Shown here piece after piece: positions 1-8,076 of a stretch of DNA of 64,000 nt (position 1 is the stretch's first letter; each line of letters opens with the position of its first letter). The translations under genes and the position numbers were made by a program. The notes under the pieces were generated by a model. The model did not search any database, was not told the origin of the DNA, and saw only the letters and a list, made by a program, of their open reading frames with translations. The stretch is from contig NZ_LQBL01000011.1 in the NCBI RefSeq assembly GCF_001483745.1, forward strand, positions 146,012 through 210,011. The letters run 5' to 3'. This stretch comes from Serinicoccus chungangensis (GTDB taxonomy: Bacteria; Actinomycetota; Actinomycetes; Actinomycetales; Dermatophilaceae).

Positions 1-31
1 TCTCGGTGGGTTCGCCGCGGTAGACCGGGGC

Positions 32-625
32 ATGGTGAACATGGGGATCACGCAGGTGGCTGTTGACCCTGTGCTGCCTCCGAAAGCGAAGGGCCCGAAG
101 AGCAAGCCATATAAAGAAATGCCCGGGGAGTCCGAGAATCTTGAGGGGGGCATCCCGATAGGACGCTTAGCCTTTGGCGATGAGAATGGGATAAGCGGTG
201 AGTTTCTGCGCGGCGTTGTGCAGGTGACTCGGGGCATGTTCGCCCCTGGCCTGCATCTTTCTCTAGCTCCCGATGCTGAAGGAGCGGGTGCCATCAGCGT
301 TCGCCTACAAGAGGGTCGTCAATTTCTAGACGTGGAGCCCGATATTCTTTTTGCCAACTATGGGGTCGGTGTGCAGGAATGGACGGTCGTTGGCACCATT
401 GGACATCACCCGTTGCCAACTCCTGATCTTTCAGATGGAGACTTTATGTTCGCGGATGGTGAGGGTGTTCGCCGTGGCGAGTTTGGCCGATACGTGAATC
501 AGTTGGGGACCACGTTGGCCAATCTTGGGTTCACGGACCTGCCCCAGGCTCCGGGCTTTTCCCTCATTCCCTGGGCTGTTTACAGAACTATTGCGATTGC
601 TGGAGTCGGCAAAGAAGATCTATAG
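32..625 (+). CDS. Hypothetical protein, possibly 5'-truncated by the window edge
   Basis: I do not recognise the 197-residue product. It has no signal peptide or membrane segment, starts with a Lys/Pro-rich stretch (residues 12-30) and ends in a hydrophobic segment with the terminal residues GVGKEDL. The frame is open to the left edge (ten more codons before ATG 32) and no convincing ribosome binding site precedes ATG 32, so the true start may lie outside the window. Base composition is clearly less GC-rich than the rest of the window, and codons such as TCT, CTA, AAA and ATA are used freely, which suggests acquired DNA. Its stop codon overlaps the stop of the decayed recombinase on the other strand. 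Confidence 0.55.
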   Translation: MVNMGITQVAVDPVLPPKAKGPKSKPYKEMPGESENLEGGIPIGRLAFGDENGISGEFLRGVVQVTRGMFAPGLHLSLAPDAEGAGAISVRLQEGRQFLDVEPDILFANYGVGVQEWTVVGTIGHHPLPTPDLSDGDFMFADGEGVRRGEFGRYVNQLGTTLANLGFTDLPQAPGFSLIPWAVYRTIAIAGVGKEDL

Positions 626-867
626 GTCAGCAGCAAACACCATCACGGCGTCGGACTCGCCCAGTCCGATGGCCGCGAGCATGTACTGGTACTGCGGGCG
701 GGTCTTGCCGGAGTAGGCGGACACGTCACCGTGAGCAAACTCGCACACCACGGGCCACCCTCGCCGCTCGGCTTCCGCACGGCACTCCTGAAGTTAGCGC
801 TTCACCTACGGCGCTTATTCTCTCCGAGACGGTCCCGACTCATCCTGGCGTAGATGACCGCCGCTCG
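620..867 (-). pseudogene. Decayed serine recombinase (resolvase/integrase N-terminal domain)
   Basis: On the minus strand, 867-805 reads as AAVIYARMSRDRLGEN, the start of a serine-recombinase catalytic domain with the nucleophile Ser in the YARxS motif. It meets a stop at 804-802. After a frameshift, 793-620 continues as LQECRAEAERRGW, then HGDVSAYSGKTRPQY and GESDAVMVF, the conserved E-C-x-A-E-x-x-GW and SAYSGKxRP blocks of large actinobacterial phage-type serine recombinases. It ends at a stop exactly where the wild-type family continues (usually xTDRLxR). The recombinase zinc-ribbon and C-terminal regions are absent. This is a remnant of an integrase and cannot be functional as read. Confidence 0.75.
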
Positions 868-946
868 AGGCGCGATCTGTGGGATGGGGTGAGAACCAGC
901 GAGTAGTCGGCAGAGCGGCTCTGGTGACTGCCACCTGGCACCAGCG

Positions 947-1891
947 TCACCGGGCCGGTCGCAGCCGACGGCATACGGCGTCGAGGTGCTCGACCAGTTC
1001 GGGCGGATCGAGCACCTCGACCTCGGTGCCGAGCAGCATGAGCTCCACCGCGAGGTAGTCCAGCGTCTCGCCACCGGTGACGAGCTCGCACCACCCGTCT
1101 CCGAGGTCGCGGATCTCCCCGGCCAACGGGGACACCCGGTCCGCCAGGTCCGCCAGCGACATCCGCACCCGGGCGGTCGCGACGTGTCGGTAGGGGGAGC
1201 GGGTCACCGACCGGGTGATGTATGCCGCAGGGTCCGGGACCTCCCGGACGGCGCCGCGCAGGGTGCCCACGGTCAGCTCGCGGACCCGGTCGAGACGGAA
1301 GCTGCGCCAGTCGTCCCGGTCCAGGTCGAAGGCGAGCAGGTACCACCGGTAGCTCACCGCGACGAGGCTGGCGGGCTCGATCCGCCGCCGTGACTCCTCG
1401 CCGTCGCGGGCGACGTACCGCAGCGTCGCGCGCAGCCGGTCGCGGCAGGCGCGCGAGGCGGCCATGAGGATCGCCGGGTCGACGACCGCGGCGGGGGTGC
1501 CGACGGTGACCAGGCTGTCGTGCAGGGCGGAGACCTGCTCGCGGGCGCGCCCGGGCATGACCTGGTCGAGCTTGGCGAGGATCCGCACGGCGCTGTCGGC
1601 GACCCCGGCCACGCTCCCGCCGGCGGCCAGCCGCAGGCACACGGCGATGGCGACCGCCTCGTCCTCGGCGAGCAGCAGCGGGGGCAGCGAGCCCCCCGCG
1701 CCCAGCTGGTAGCCGCCGCCGGTGCCGCTGCTGGCCCGCACCGGGTAGCCGAGCTCGCGCAACCGGTCGATGTCGCGCCGGATGCTGCGGGTGGTCACGC
1801 CGAGCCGGTCGGCGAGCTCCTCGGAGGTCCACAGCGCCCGCGTCTGGAAGAGACCCAGCAGCCGCAGCACCCGGGTCGTCGGATCCGTCAT
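947..1891 (-). CDS. YafY/PafC-type WYL-domain transcriptional regulator
   Basis: The 314-residue protein begins with a DeoR-like winged helix-turn-helix (about residues 5-60, TSEELADRLGVTTRSIRRDI). A WYL domain follows around residues 130-230, with RWYLLAFDLDRDDWRSFRLDR as its core, and a WCX-type C-terminal domain. Such proteins bind DNA through the N-terminal HTH and sense ligands (often nucleic acid) through the WYL fold. The start chosen is ATG 1891, since the HTH begins right after it. CACAGT, a possible -10, lies six bases upstream, so the mRNA may be leaderless. The gene is divergent from the DinB-fold gene, 60 bp away, which it may control (inference). Confidence 0.88.
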   Translation of the reverse strand: MTDPTTRVLRLLGLFQTRALWTSEELADRLGVTTRSIRRDIDRLRELGYPVRASSGTGGGYQLGAGGSLPPLLLAEDEAVAIAVCLRLAAGGSVAGVADSAVRILAKLDQVMPGRAREQVSALHDSLVTVGTPAAVVDPAILMAASRACRDRLRATLRYVARDGEESRRRIEPASLVAVSYRWYLLAFDLDRDDWRSFRLDRVRELTVGTLRGAVREVPDPAAYITRSVTRSPYRHVATARVRMSLADLADRVSPLAGEIRDLGDGWCELVTGGETLDYLAVELMLLGTEVEVLDPPELVEHLDAVCRRLRPAR

Positions 1892-1951
1892 GGCGCCACT
1901 GTGCCACGGCTGCGGACACCTCCTGTCCGGCTCGCGTGGTGTCCTCGCCGT

Positions 1952-2518
1952 ATGGACGCACTGACGACGGACCTGTGGGAGCAGCTGGACTGGCACTGGC
2001 AGGGGCAGGCCAGGCCGAGGCTGGACGGGCTGACCGACGAGGAGTACCTCTGGGAGCCCGCGTCCGGCACCTGGAGCGCACGCCCGCGGGACGCCGCGCC
2101 GCCGCCCTCGGTGACCGCGCGCGCCGGGGGCGGGCAGTGGCTCCTGGACTGGGCTCACCCGGAGCCGGAGCCGGCGCCCGTCACCTCGATCGCGTGGCGG
2201 CTCGGCCACGTGGTCGTCGGGGTCCTGGGCGCCCGCGCGCACAGCCACTTCGGCGGCCCGACGGCGGACATCCTCACGTGGGACTACGCCGGCACCGCGG
2301 CCGGGGCGCTCGACCAGCTCGACGCCGCGTATGCCGCCTGGTCGGCCGGGGTGCGGGGGCTCGACGCCGAGGCGTTGCAGCGGCCGGTGGGACCGGCGGA
2401 GGGGCCGTGGGCGGCCGCCCCGATGCTCACCCTGGTCCTGCACATCAACCGCGAGGTCATCCACCACCTCGCCGAGGTCGCCCTGCTGCGCGACCTCTGG
2501 GCCAACGGCGTGCGCTGA
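1952..2518 (+). CDS. DinB-superfamily protein (DinB_2, four-helix metal-binding fold)
   Basis: The 188-residue cytosolic protein has the DinB_2 pattern: an N-terminal helix with W and L spacing, a central SIAWRLGHVVVGVLGARAH segment carrying one metal-ligand His, and a C-terminal HINREVIHHLAEVALLRDLW helix with the remaining His ligands. Related actinobacterial proteins include mycothiol-dependent transferases and isomerases and many of unknown substrate; the substrate cannot be read here. The start is ATG 1952, shortly before the first conserved helix. A large upstream extension of the open frame is antisense to the WYL gene and is ignored. It is divergent from the WYL regulator and convergent with the acyl-CoA dehydrogenase gene. 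Confidence 0.8.
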   Translation: MDALTTDLWEQLDWHWQGQARPRLDGLTDEEYLWEPASGTWSARPRDAAPPPSVTARAGGGQWLLDWAHPEPEPAPVTSIAWRLGHVVVGVLGARAHSHFGGPTADILTWDYAGTAAGALDQLDAAYAAWSAGVRGLDAEALQRPVGPAEGPWAAAPMLTLVLHINREVIHHLAEVALLRDLWANGVR

Positions 2519-2541
2519 GCGGCCCCGCGTCCCTCACCGGG

Positions 2542-2569
2542 CCGGTGCTCAGACCGGTGCTCAGACCGG
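2542..2569. repeat. Tandem 12-bp repeat covering the stop codon of the acyl-CoA dehydrogenase gene
   Basis: The unit CCGGTGCTCAGA occurs twice without a gap (2542-2553, 2554-2565), followed by a partial CCGG. The second copy contains the stop codon (TGA on the minus strand) of the gene ending at 2561. It looks like a small replication-slippage duplication in the short space between two convergent genes. Confidence 0.75.
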
Positions 2570-4606
2570 GGCGCCGGGCGTCCAGCGTGCGGCGGTCTCG
2601 TCGCGCAGCATCTGGGAGTTGAGCCAGGGCTCGGGGATGCCGAGGCCCTCGACCAGCTCGAGCGCCTGCGGGCGCAGCTCGGCGCACAGCGTGTTGATCT
2701 GCGCGATGACGGCCTTGGCGCGGCCGGCCGACATCCGGTTGTGGGCCTGGAACCATCCCGCGTCGGCGTCGATGGAGCTCAGGGCGTAGAGCGTGCAGAG
2801 CCGCTCGAGCACCTCGCGCACCTGCTCGTCCTCGCACGCCTCGACGCCCGTGACGAAGGCCTCCAGCACGAAGCGGTCCATGTGGGTGCGGGCGGCGAGG
2901 AGCACGTGGTCCTGCGCCGAGTTGAAGGCCTCGAAGGAGTCCCGGTCGTCGGCCCGGCGCCGCAGCCGGGTCGCGAGGGTCTCCAGGACGTGGCGCTCGC
3001 GGTCGGCGAACATCGCGAGGTGCCAGCCGCGGTCGAGCAGGGTGTCGTCCTCGCCCTTGCGGGCCGCCGCCGAGCGCAGCCGCTCGACGAGCGGCCGCGC
3101 GGCCGTGGCCTCGACGAACTGCCCGCCGAAGGCGCGAGCGGCGAACTGCACCATGCCGCGCATGTCGAGGTCGCCCCACATCTCCTTGTAGCCCGACAGC
3201 AGCCCCTTGGCCACCAGCTGCAGCAGCACCGTGTTGTCGCCCTCGAAGGTGGCGAAGACGTCGGCGTCGCCGCGCAGCGTGGTCAGGCCGTTCTCGGCGA
3301 GGTAGCCCGCGCCGCCGCACGCCTCCCGGCACATCTGGATGGTGTCGTTGCTGAACCGCGTCGTGACGGCCTTGAGCCCGGCGGCCCGGGTCTCCAGCTC
3401 GCGCTGCGCCTCCTGGTCCTTGGTCGGCATCTCGTGCAGCTCCTGCAGCCGATCGGTGAGCTCGTTGACCGCGAACATGTGGGCGTAGGCCGTGGCGATG
3501 CCGGGGATGAGCTTGCGCTGGTGGGCGAGGTAGTCCAGCAGGAGCACCTCGCCGTCGTGCCCGGGCGCGCTGAACTGGCGCCGGCGCAGGGCATACCGGG
3601 TGGCGATGGAGAGCGCCTTGCGGGACGCGGTGGCGGCGCCGGCCGCGACGCAGATGCGGCCGCGCACCAGGGTCCCCAGCATGGTGAAGAAGCGCTTGCC
3701 GTCGCTGTCGATGTCCGAGACGTAGCGGCCCTCGTCGTCGATGCCGCCGTAGCGGTTCAGCAGGTGGCTGCGCGGGACCCGCACCTGGTCGAAGGTGATC
3801 GTCCCGTTGTCCACCCCGGCCAGCCCGCCCTTGGCGCCGTTGTCGCCGAGCGTGACGCCGGGCGCGGGACGCCCGTCCTCGTCGCGGATCGGCACCACGA
3901 CGACGTGCACGCCGTGCGACTCGCCGTCCACGACGAGCTGGCCGTAGACCGCGGCGACGTGCGCGTCGTGGGCGGCCGCGCCGATGTAGGTCTTGGTCGA
4001 CGAGGGGGTGGGAGAGTGCACGACGATCTCGTCCGTGGCCGCGTCATAGGTATGCGTGGTCTCCAGCGACGCTACGTCGGAGCCGTGCCCGAACTCGGTC
4101 ATGGCGTAGCACCCGACCTGCTCCATCGACAGGATGGGCGGCAGGAAGGTCTCGTGGTGCCACTGCGTGCCGAGCGCCGTGACCGCCCCGCCGTAGAGGC
4201 CGAAGTGGACCCCGGACTTCACGGTGAGCGACAGGTCGCCGTGGGCCGTCATCTCGAAGTCGACGCACGAGCGGCCGACGTCGTCCAGGCCCCCCTGGGC
4301 GACCGGGAAGCCGCTGCCGGCCATGCCCAGCTCGATCAGCCGCCGCAGGGCGTCGGTGGTCCACTCGCGCGCCTCGGGCATCGTGAGCTCGGGGTCGCGC
4401 ACCATGGTCGAGGCGGGGACGGTCGCGCGGGCGAGGTCACGGACCGGGCCGTAGCGGCCGCCGGTCGCCCGGCGCAGGGCCTCACCGAGGTCGGTGAGCT
4501 CCTCGTCCGACTGCGGCCGGGTCGCCGCCGCGTCGGCGCTGGCCGGCATGCTGACGTCGGTGTCCGGCTGCGGGGTGTGGGTCTGCGGCTGGGCGGACGT
4601 GGTCAT
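2561..4606 (-). CDS. fadE5: Acyl-CoA dehydrogenase, FadE5-like, with long C-terminal domain
   Basis: The 681-residue flavoenzyme is predicted to introduce the alpha-beta double bond into acyl-CoA, feeding electrons to FAD. The N-terminal 60 residues are low-complexity (Thr/Gln/Pro/Ala). The acyl-CoA dehydrogenase N-terminal and middle domains follow (CYAMTEFGHGSD substrate/flavin-binding motif near residue 180), then the C-terminal helical domain (RRRQFSAPG and CREACGGAGYL motifs) and a further helical C-terminal domain as in FadE5 and acyl-CoA oxidases. The start ATG 4606 overlaps the TetR stop by four bases (ATGA), so the two are co-transcribed. Placement next to fadA2-, fabG4- and htdX-like genes matches Mycobacterium tuberculosis Rv0241c-Rv0244c (established synteny). 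Whether it works as dehydrogenase or oxidase cannot be decided from sequence. Confidence 0.88.
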   Translation of the reverse strand: MTTSAQPQTHTPQPDTDVSMPASADAAATRPQSDEELTDLGEALRRATGGRYGPVRDLARATVPASTMVRDPELTMPEAREWTTDALRRLIELGMAGSGFPVAQGGLDDVGRSCVDFEMTAHGDLSLTVKSGVHFGLYGGAVTALGTQWHHETFLPPILSMEQVGCYAMTEFGHGSDVASLETTHTYDAATDEIVVHSPTPSSTKTYIGAAAHDAHVAAVYGQLVVDGESHGVHVVVVPIRDEDGRPAPGVTLGDNGAKGGLAGVDNGTITFDQVRVPRSHLLNRYGGIDDEGRYVSDIDSDGKRFFTMLGTLVRGRICVAAGAATASRKALSIATRYALRRRQFSAPGHDGEVLLLDYLAHQRKLIPGIATAYAHMFAVNELTDRLQELHEMPTKDQEAQRELETRAAGLKAVTTRFSNDTIQMCREACGGAGYLAENGLTTLRGDADVFATFEGDNTVLLQLVAKGLLSGYKEMWGDLDMRGMVQFAARAFGGQFVEATAARPLVERLRSAAARKGEDDTLLDRGWHLAMFADRERHVLETLATRLRRRADDRDSFEAFNSAQDHVLLAARTHMDRFVLEAFVTGVEACEDEQVREVLERLCTLYALSSIDADAGWFQAHNRMSAGRAKAVIAQINTLCAELRPQALELVEGLGIPEPWLNSQMLRDETAARWTPGAPV

Positions 4607-5277
4607 GGGCGGGGTCCTCCTGCGAGTGCGGGGCGGATGAGCTCGACGACGGCGTGGGTGGCCGCGTCGACGCTGAGCTGGGTGGTGCTGCGGCCGGTGA
4701 GGAAGTGGTCGGCGCTGGCGCGCACGAGCCCGACGATGCCGTGGCCCCAGGCCAGGGCCAGCGTGTCCGCCTCGTCCGCGCGACCGGTGTCGAGCAGGTG
4801 GCCGCGGATGGCGACGGCGATCTGCTCGCCGACCCGGTCGGTGAGGCGGTGCACCGGGTCGTCGGGGTCGCCCTCGGTGGTCTCCAGGGGGCGGGTCATG
4901 ACGAAGCGGTAGATCTCCGGGTCCCGCTGCACCAGCGCGAGGTAGGACCGCACCATGGCCTCGATCCGGGTGACGACGTCGCCGCCCTGCTGCTGCGCGG
5001 CCTCCAGGTCGGTGAGGACGTTCTCGTCGACGGCCTGCACGACGGCGCCGTAGAGACCGGCCCGGTCGCCCAGGTGGCGGTAGAGGACGGTCTTGCTCGT
5101 CCCGGCCTGCGCGGCGATCTCGTCCATGCCGACGCCCGCGCCGTGGCGGCGGATCGCCTTGAGGGCGGCCTCCACGAGCTGCCGGCGGCGGCGCGCGCGG
5201 TGCGCCTCCCACCGGGAGTCCCGCCCGTCCCGGGGCACGGCCACGGCCTGGTCCGCGCCGTCGGTCTGGATCGTCAT
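4603..5277 (-). CDS. TetR-family transcriptional regulator
   Basis: The 224-residue protein has a TetR N-terminal HTH around residues 30-80 (LVEAALKAIRRHGAGVGMDEIAAQAG, then SKTVLYRHLGDRAGLYGAV). An all-helical ligand-binding domain carries the MTRPLETTEGDPDDPVHRL segment seen in actinobacterial regulators of fatty-acid genes. It is the first gene of a two-gene unit with the acyl-CoA dehydrogenase and diverges from the thiolase operon. A palindrome in the shared 89-bp gap is its likely operator, so it probably represses both directions until an acyl-CoA ligand binds (inference). TACTCT lies seven bases before the start codon on the minus strand, suggesting a leaderless transcript. Confidence 0.88.
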   Translation of the reverse strand: MTIQTDGADQAVAVPRDGRDSRWEAHRARRRRQLVEAALKAIRRHGAGVGMDEIAAQAGTSKTVLYRHLGDRAGLYGAVVQAVDENVLTDLEAAQQQGGDVVTRIEAMVRSYLALVQRDPEIYRFVMTRPLETTEGDPDDPVHRLTDRVGEQIAVAIRGHLLDTGRADEADTLALAWGHGIVGLVRASADHFLTGRSTTQLSVDAATHAVVELIRPALAGGPRP

Positions 5278-5294
5278 ACCCTCGAGAGTACCGC

Positions 5295-5323
5295 GTACCT
5301 GCTGTATCGGCTACAGTCGGTAT
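5295..5323. promoter_or_regulatory. Predicted TetR operator between divergent fatty-acid operons
   Basis: Imperfect 29-bp palindrome with inner arms CTGTA (5302-5306) and TACAG (5312-5316) and outer arms GTACC (5295-5299) and GGTAT (5319-5323). It lies between the divergent TetR/fadE5 and fadA2/fabG4/htdX units and adjoins the -10-like element of the TetR gene (5285-5290). Spacing and symmetry fit a TetR dimer site. Confidence 0.55.
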
Positions 5324-5366
5324 CAGATAGTCGTCCCGCCGTGACCCCGCCCGCGAGGAGATCCCC

Positions 5367-6653
5367 ATGCCCGACCAGCTCACCGATGCCGTCATCCTCG
5401 GCGGCAACCGGATCCCGTTCGGCAAGGCGGGGGGTGCCTACGCCGATGCCTCCAACCAGGCCATGCTCACCTCCACCCTCGACGGGCTCGTCGCCCGCTT
5501 CGGGCTGGCGGGCGAACGCCTCGGGGAGGTCGCCGCGGGCGCCGTCCTCAAGCACGCCCGGGACTTCAACCTCACCCGCGAGGCGGTCCTCGGGTCGGCG
5601 CTGGCCGCGACGACCCCGGCCTACGACCTACAGCAGGCCTGCGGCACCGGCCTGGAGACGGTCATCCAGGTCGCCAACAAGATCCGGCTGGGGCAGGTCG
5701 ACTCCGGCGTCGCCGGTGGCGTCGACTCGGCCAGCGACGCGCCCATCGCCGTCGGGGAGGGGCTGCGCAAGGCTCTGCTGGGCGCCAGCAGGGCCCGCAC
5801 GCCGATGGCCCGGGTCAAGGCGCTGGCCGCGGTCCGGCCGGGCGACCTGGCCCCGGAGACGCCGCGCAACGCGGAGCCGCGGACCGGGCTGTCCATGGGG
5901 GAACACCAGGCGCTGACCGCCCGCGAGTGGGGCATCACCCGGGAGGCGCAGGACGAGCTCGCCGCCGCCAGCCACCACCAGCTCGCGGCCGCGTGGGACT
6001 CCGGCTTCTTCGACGACCTCGCCACCGGCTTCCTGCGGCTCTCCCGCGACGAGGGGCTGCGGCCGGACACCTCGGTCGACAAGCTCGCCGGGCTGTCCCC
6101 GGTCTTCGGCAAGGGCGAGGGCGCGACGATGACCGCCGGCAACTCGACGCCGCTGTCCGACGGCGCCGCGCTGGTCCTCCTCGGGAGCCCGCAGTGGGCC
6201 GCGGAGCACCGGCTGCCCGCCCTGGCGCGCTTCGTCGACGCCGAGGTCGCGGCCGTGGACTACGTGTCCGGTGACGAGGGCCTGCTCATGGCCCCCGCGT
6301 ACGCCGTGCCCCGGCTCCTCGCCCGGCAGGGGCTGACCCTCGACGACATCGACCGGTTCGAGATCCACGAGGCCTTCGCCTCCACGGTCCTGGCCACCCT
6401 GGCCGCCTGGGAGTCCGAGGAGTTCTGCACCGGCCGGCTGGGGCTGGACGGTCCGCTCGGCCGGGTGGACCGCAGCCGGCTCAACGTGCACGGCTCCTCG
6501 CTCGCCGCCGGGCACCCGTTCGCCGCCACCGGCGGCCGCATCGTGGCCACCCTGGCCAAGATGCTCCACGACCTGGGGCCCGGCTCGCGCGGGCTCATCT
6601 CCGTCTGCGCGGCCGGCGGCCAGGGTGTCGTCGCGATCCTGGAAGGGTGCTGA
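5367..6653 (+). CDS. fadA2: Acetyl-CoA C-acyltransferase (thiolase), FadA2/FadI type
   Basis: The 428-residue thiolase cleaves 3-ketoacyl-CoA with CoA, or condenses acyl-CoAs in reverse. The nucleophilic Cys92 is in QQACGTGLE. The HEAFAST motif, GHPFAATGGR (catalytic His) and CAAGGQG (second catalytic Cys) follow in the C-terminal domain, so all active-site blocks are present. Length matches the longer FadI/FadA2 subgroup. GGAG stands eight bases before ATG 5367. It heads a three-gene operon; its stop is one base before the next start. Control by the divergent TetR protein is likely. Confidence 0.93.
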   Translation: MPDQLTDAVILGGNRIPFGKAGGAYADASNQAMLTSTLDGLVARFGLAGERLGEVAAGAVLKHARDFNLTREAVLGSALAATTPAYDLQQACGTGLETVIQVANKIRLGQVDSGVAGGVDSASDAPIAVGEGLRKALLGASRARTPMARVKALAAVRPGDLAPETPRNAEPRTGLSMGEHQALTAREWGITREAQDELAAASHHQLAAAWDSGFFDDLATGFLRLSRDEGLRPDTSVDKLAGLSPVFGKGEGATMTAGNSTPLSDGAALVLLGSPQWAAEHRLPALARFVDAEVAAVDYVSGDEGLLMAPAYAVPRLLARQGLTLDDIDRFEIHEAFASTVLATLAAWESEEFCTGRLGLDGPLGRVDRSRLNVHGSSLAAGHPFAATGGRIVATLAKMLHDLGPGSRGLISVCAAGGQGVVAILEGC

Positions 6654-6654
6654 C

Positions 6655-8076
6655 ATGGCCGACCTGATGCAGCTGCTGACCACCAACCCGCTCGCCAAGC
6701 AGCTCGGGGTGCCGCAGGCGGCCCGGCTGCGGCGCGGACGCGAGCTGCCCTCCGGGCCGGTGGCCGTCGGCGCCGTCGGCGGGGGCACGCTGGCCGTGCG
6801 CACCCTGGAGCTGCTCGGGGTGCCGACCCGCGTGGCCCTCGTCGACCGCCCCGAGACCCGCGTCAGCGAGACCACCGACGACGGACGGACCCGCGAGGTG
6901 CCCGAGGCATACCCCGGCAGCATCGGCGCCCTGGTGGTCGATGCCACCGGCGCGACCTCGATCGCCGACCTCGAGGTCGTCCGCGGGCTGCTGCGCCCGG
7001 CGATGAAGGGCCTGGAGCGCTCGGGCCGGGTCGTCGTGCTGGGGATCGAGCCGGAGACCGCCGGGGCACCCACCGCCGTGGCGACCCAGCAGGCGCTGGA
7101 GGGCATCGTGCGCAGCGTCGGCAAGGAGCTGCGCGGAGGGGCCACGGCGAACCTCGTGCGGGTCGACCTGCTCACCGCCGAGCCCACCTCGCCGGCCGAG
7201 CTCGCCTCCACCGTCCTGTTCCTGCTCCACGGCCGCTCGGCCTACGTCTCGGGCCAGGTGCTGCACGTGGGGCACGGCGCGGGCGACCCGCAGGCGGACG
7301 AGGTGCTGGCCGACCGCCCCTTCGAGGGGCGGGTCGTCGTCGTCACCGGCGCCGGCCGCGGGATCGGTGCCGGGATCGCCCGTACCCTCGCCCGGGACGG
7401 GGCCCTGGTGGTCGCGGTGGACGTCCCGGCCGGGGGGCAGGGGCTGGCGGAGGTCGCGAACAGCATCGGCGGCACGGCCCTCCAGCTCGACATCACCGCC
7501 CCGGACGCGGGCGCGCGCATCGCCGCGCACGTCGCCCAGCGCTTCGGCGACATGGGCCGTATCCACGCCATCGTGCACAACGCCGGCATCACCCGCGACA
7601 AGCTGCTCGCCAACACCGACGAGGAGCGCTGGGGCAGCGTCCTGGAGGTCAACCTGGCCGCCCAGATCCGCATCAACCAGGTGCTGCTGGACGACGGTCT
7701 GCCGGGGGGCCTCGACGACGGCGGACGCATCGTGGGGGTCGCGTCGACCTCGGGCATCGCGGGCAACCGCGGGCAGGCCAACTACGCCGCGTCCAAGGCC
7801 GGGGTCATCGGCCTCGTGCGCGCCATGGGGGCGGACCCCCGCCTCGCCGAGCGCGGGATCACCGTCAACGCCGTGGCCCCGGGCTTCATCGAGACGGAGA
7901 TGACCGGCAGGATGCCGGTGGCCACCCGGGAGGTGGCGCGGCGGATCAACAGCCTGCAGCAGGGCGGCCGGCCGGTGGACGTCGCCGAGACCATTGGCTA
8001 CCTCGCCGACCCGGCCAGCTCGGCGGTCACCGGTGAGGTGCTGCGCGTCTGCGGCCAGAGCCAGATCGGGGCGTGA
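6655..8076 (+). CDS. fabG4: Two-domain 3-oxoacyl-ACP/acyl-CoA reductase, FabG4 type
   Basis: At 473 residues this is about twice the length of an ordinary FabG. The N-terminal half (1-215) is a degenerate Rossmann domain, as in mycobacterial high-molecular-weight FabG4. The C-terminal half holds the NAD(P)-binding TGAGRGIGAGIA motif (about residue 230), the NAG motif in HNAGITRDKLL, and the catalytic S-Y-K triad with YAASKAG. It reduces 3-ketoacyl thioesters, FabG4 preferring NADH and acyl-CoA substrates (family knowledge). The start is ATG 6655, directly after the thiolase stop. The MaoC gene overlaps its end by four bases. Confidence 0.92.
   Translation: MADLMQLLTTNPLAKQLGVPQAARLRRGRELPSGPVAVGAVGGGTLAVRTLELLGVPTRVALVDRPETRVSETTDDGRTREVPEAYPGSIGALVVDATGATSIADLEVVRGLLRPAMKGLERSGRVVVLGIEPETAGAPTAVATQQALEGIVRSVGKELRGGATANLVRVDLLTAEPTSPAELASTVLFLLHGRSAYVSGQVLHVGHGAGDPQADEVLADRPFEGRVVVVTGAGRGIGAGIARTLARDGALVVAVDVPAGGQGLAEVANSIGGTALQLDITAPDAGARIAAHVAQRFGDMGRIHAIVHNAGITRDKLLANTDEERWGSVLEVNLAAQIRINQVLLDDGLPGGLDDGGRIVGVASTSGIAGNRGQANYAASKAGVIGLVRAMGADPRLAERGITVNAVAPGFIETEMTGRMPVATREVARRINSLQQGGRPVDVAETIGYLADPASSAVTGEVLRVCGQSQIGA

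Noticed and set aside
2741-4912. A 723-codon frame antisense to the acyl-CoA dehydrogenase gene
   Set aside because: Low-complexity Arg/Val/Leu composition; the minus strand encodes a complete enzyme.
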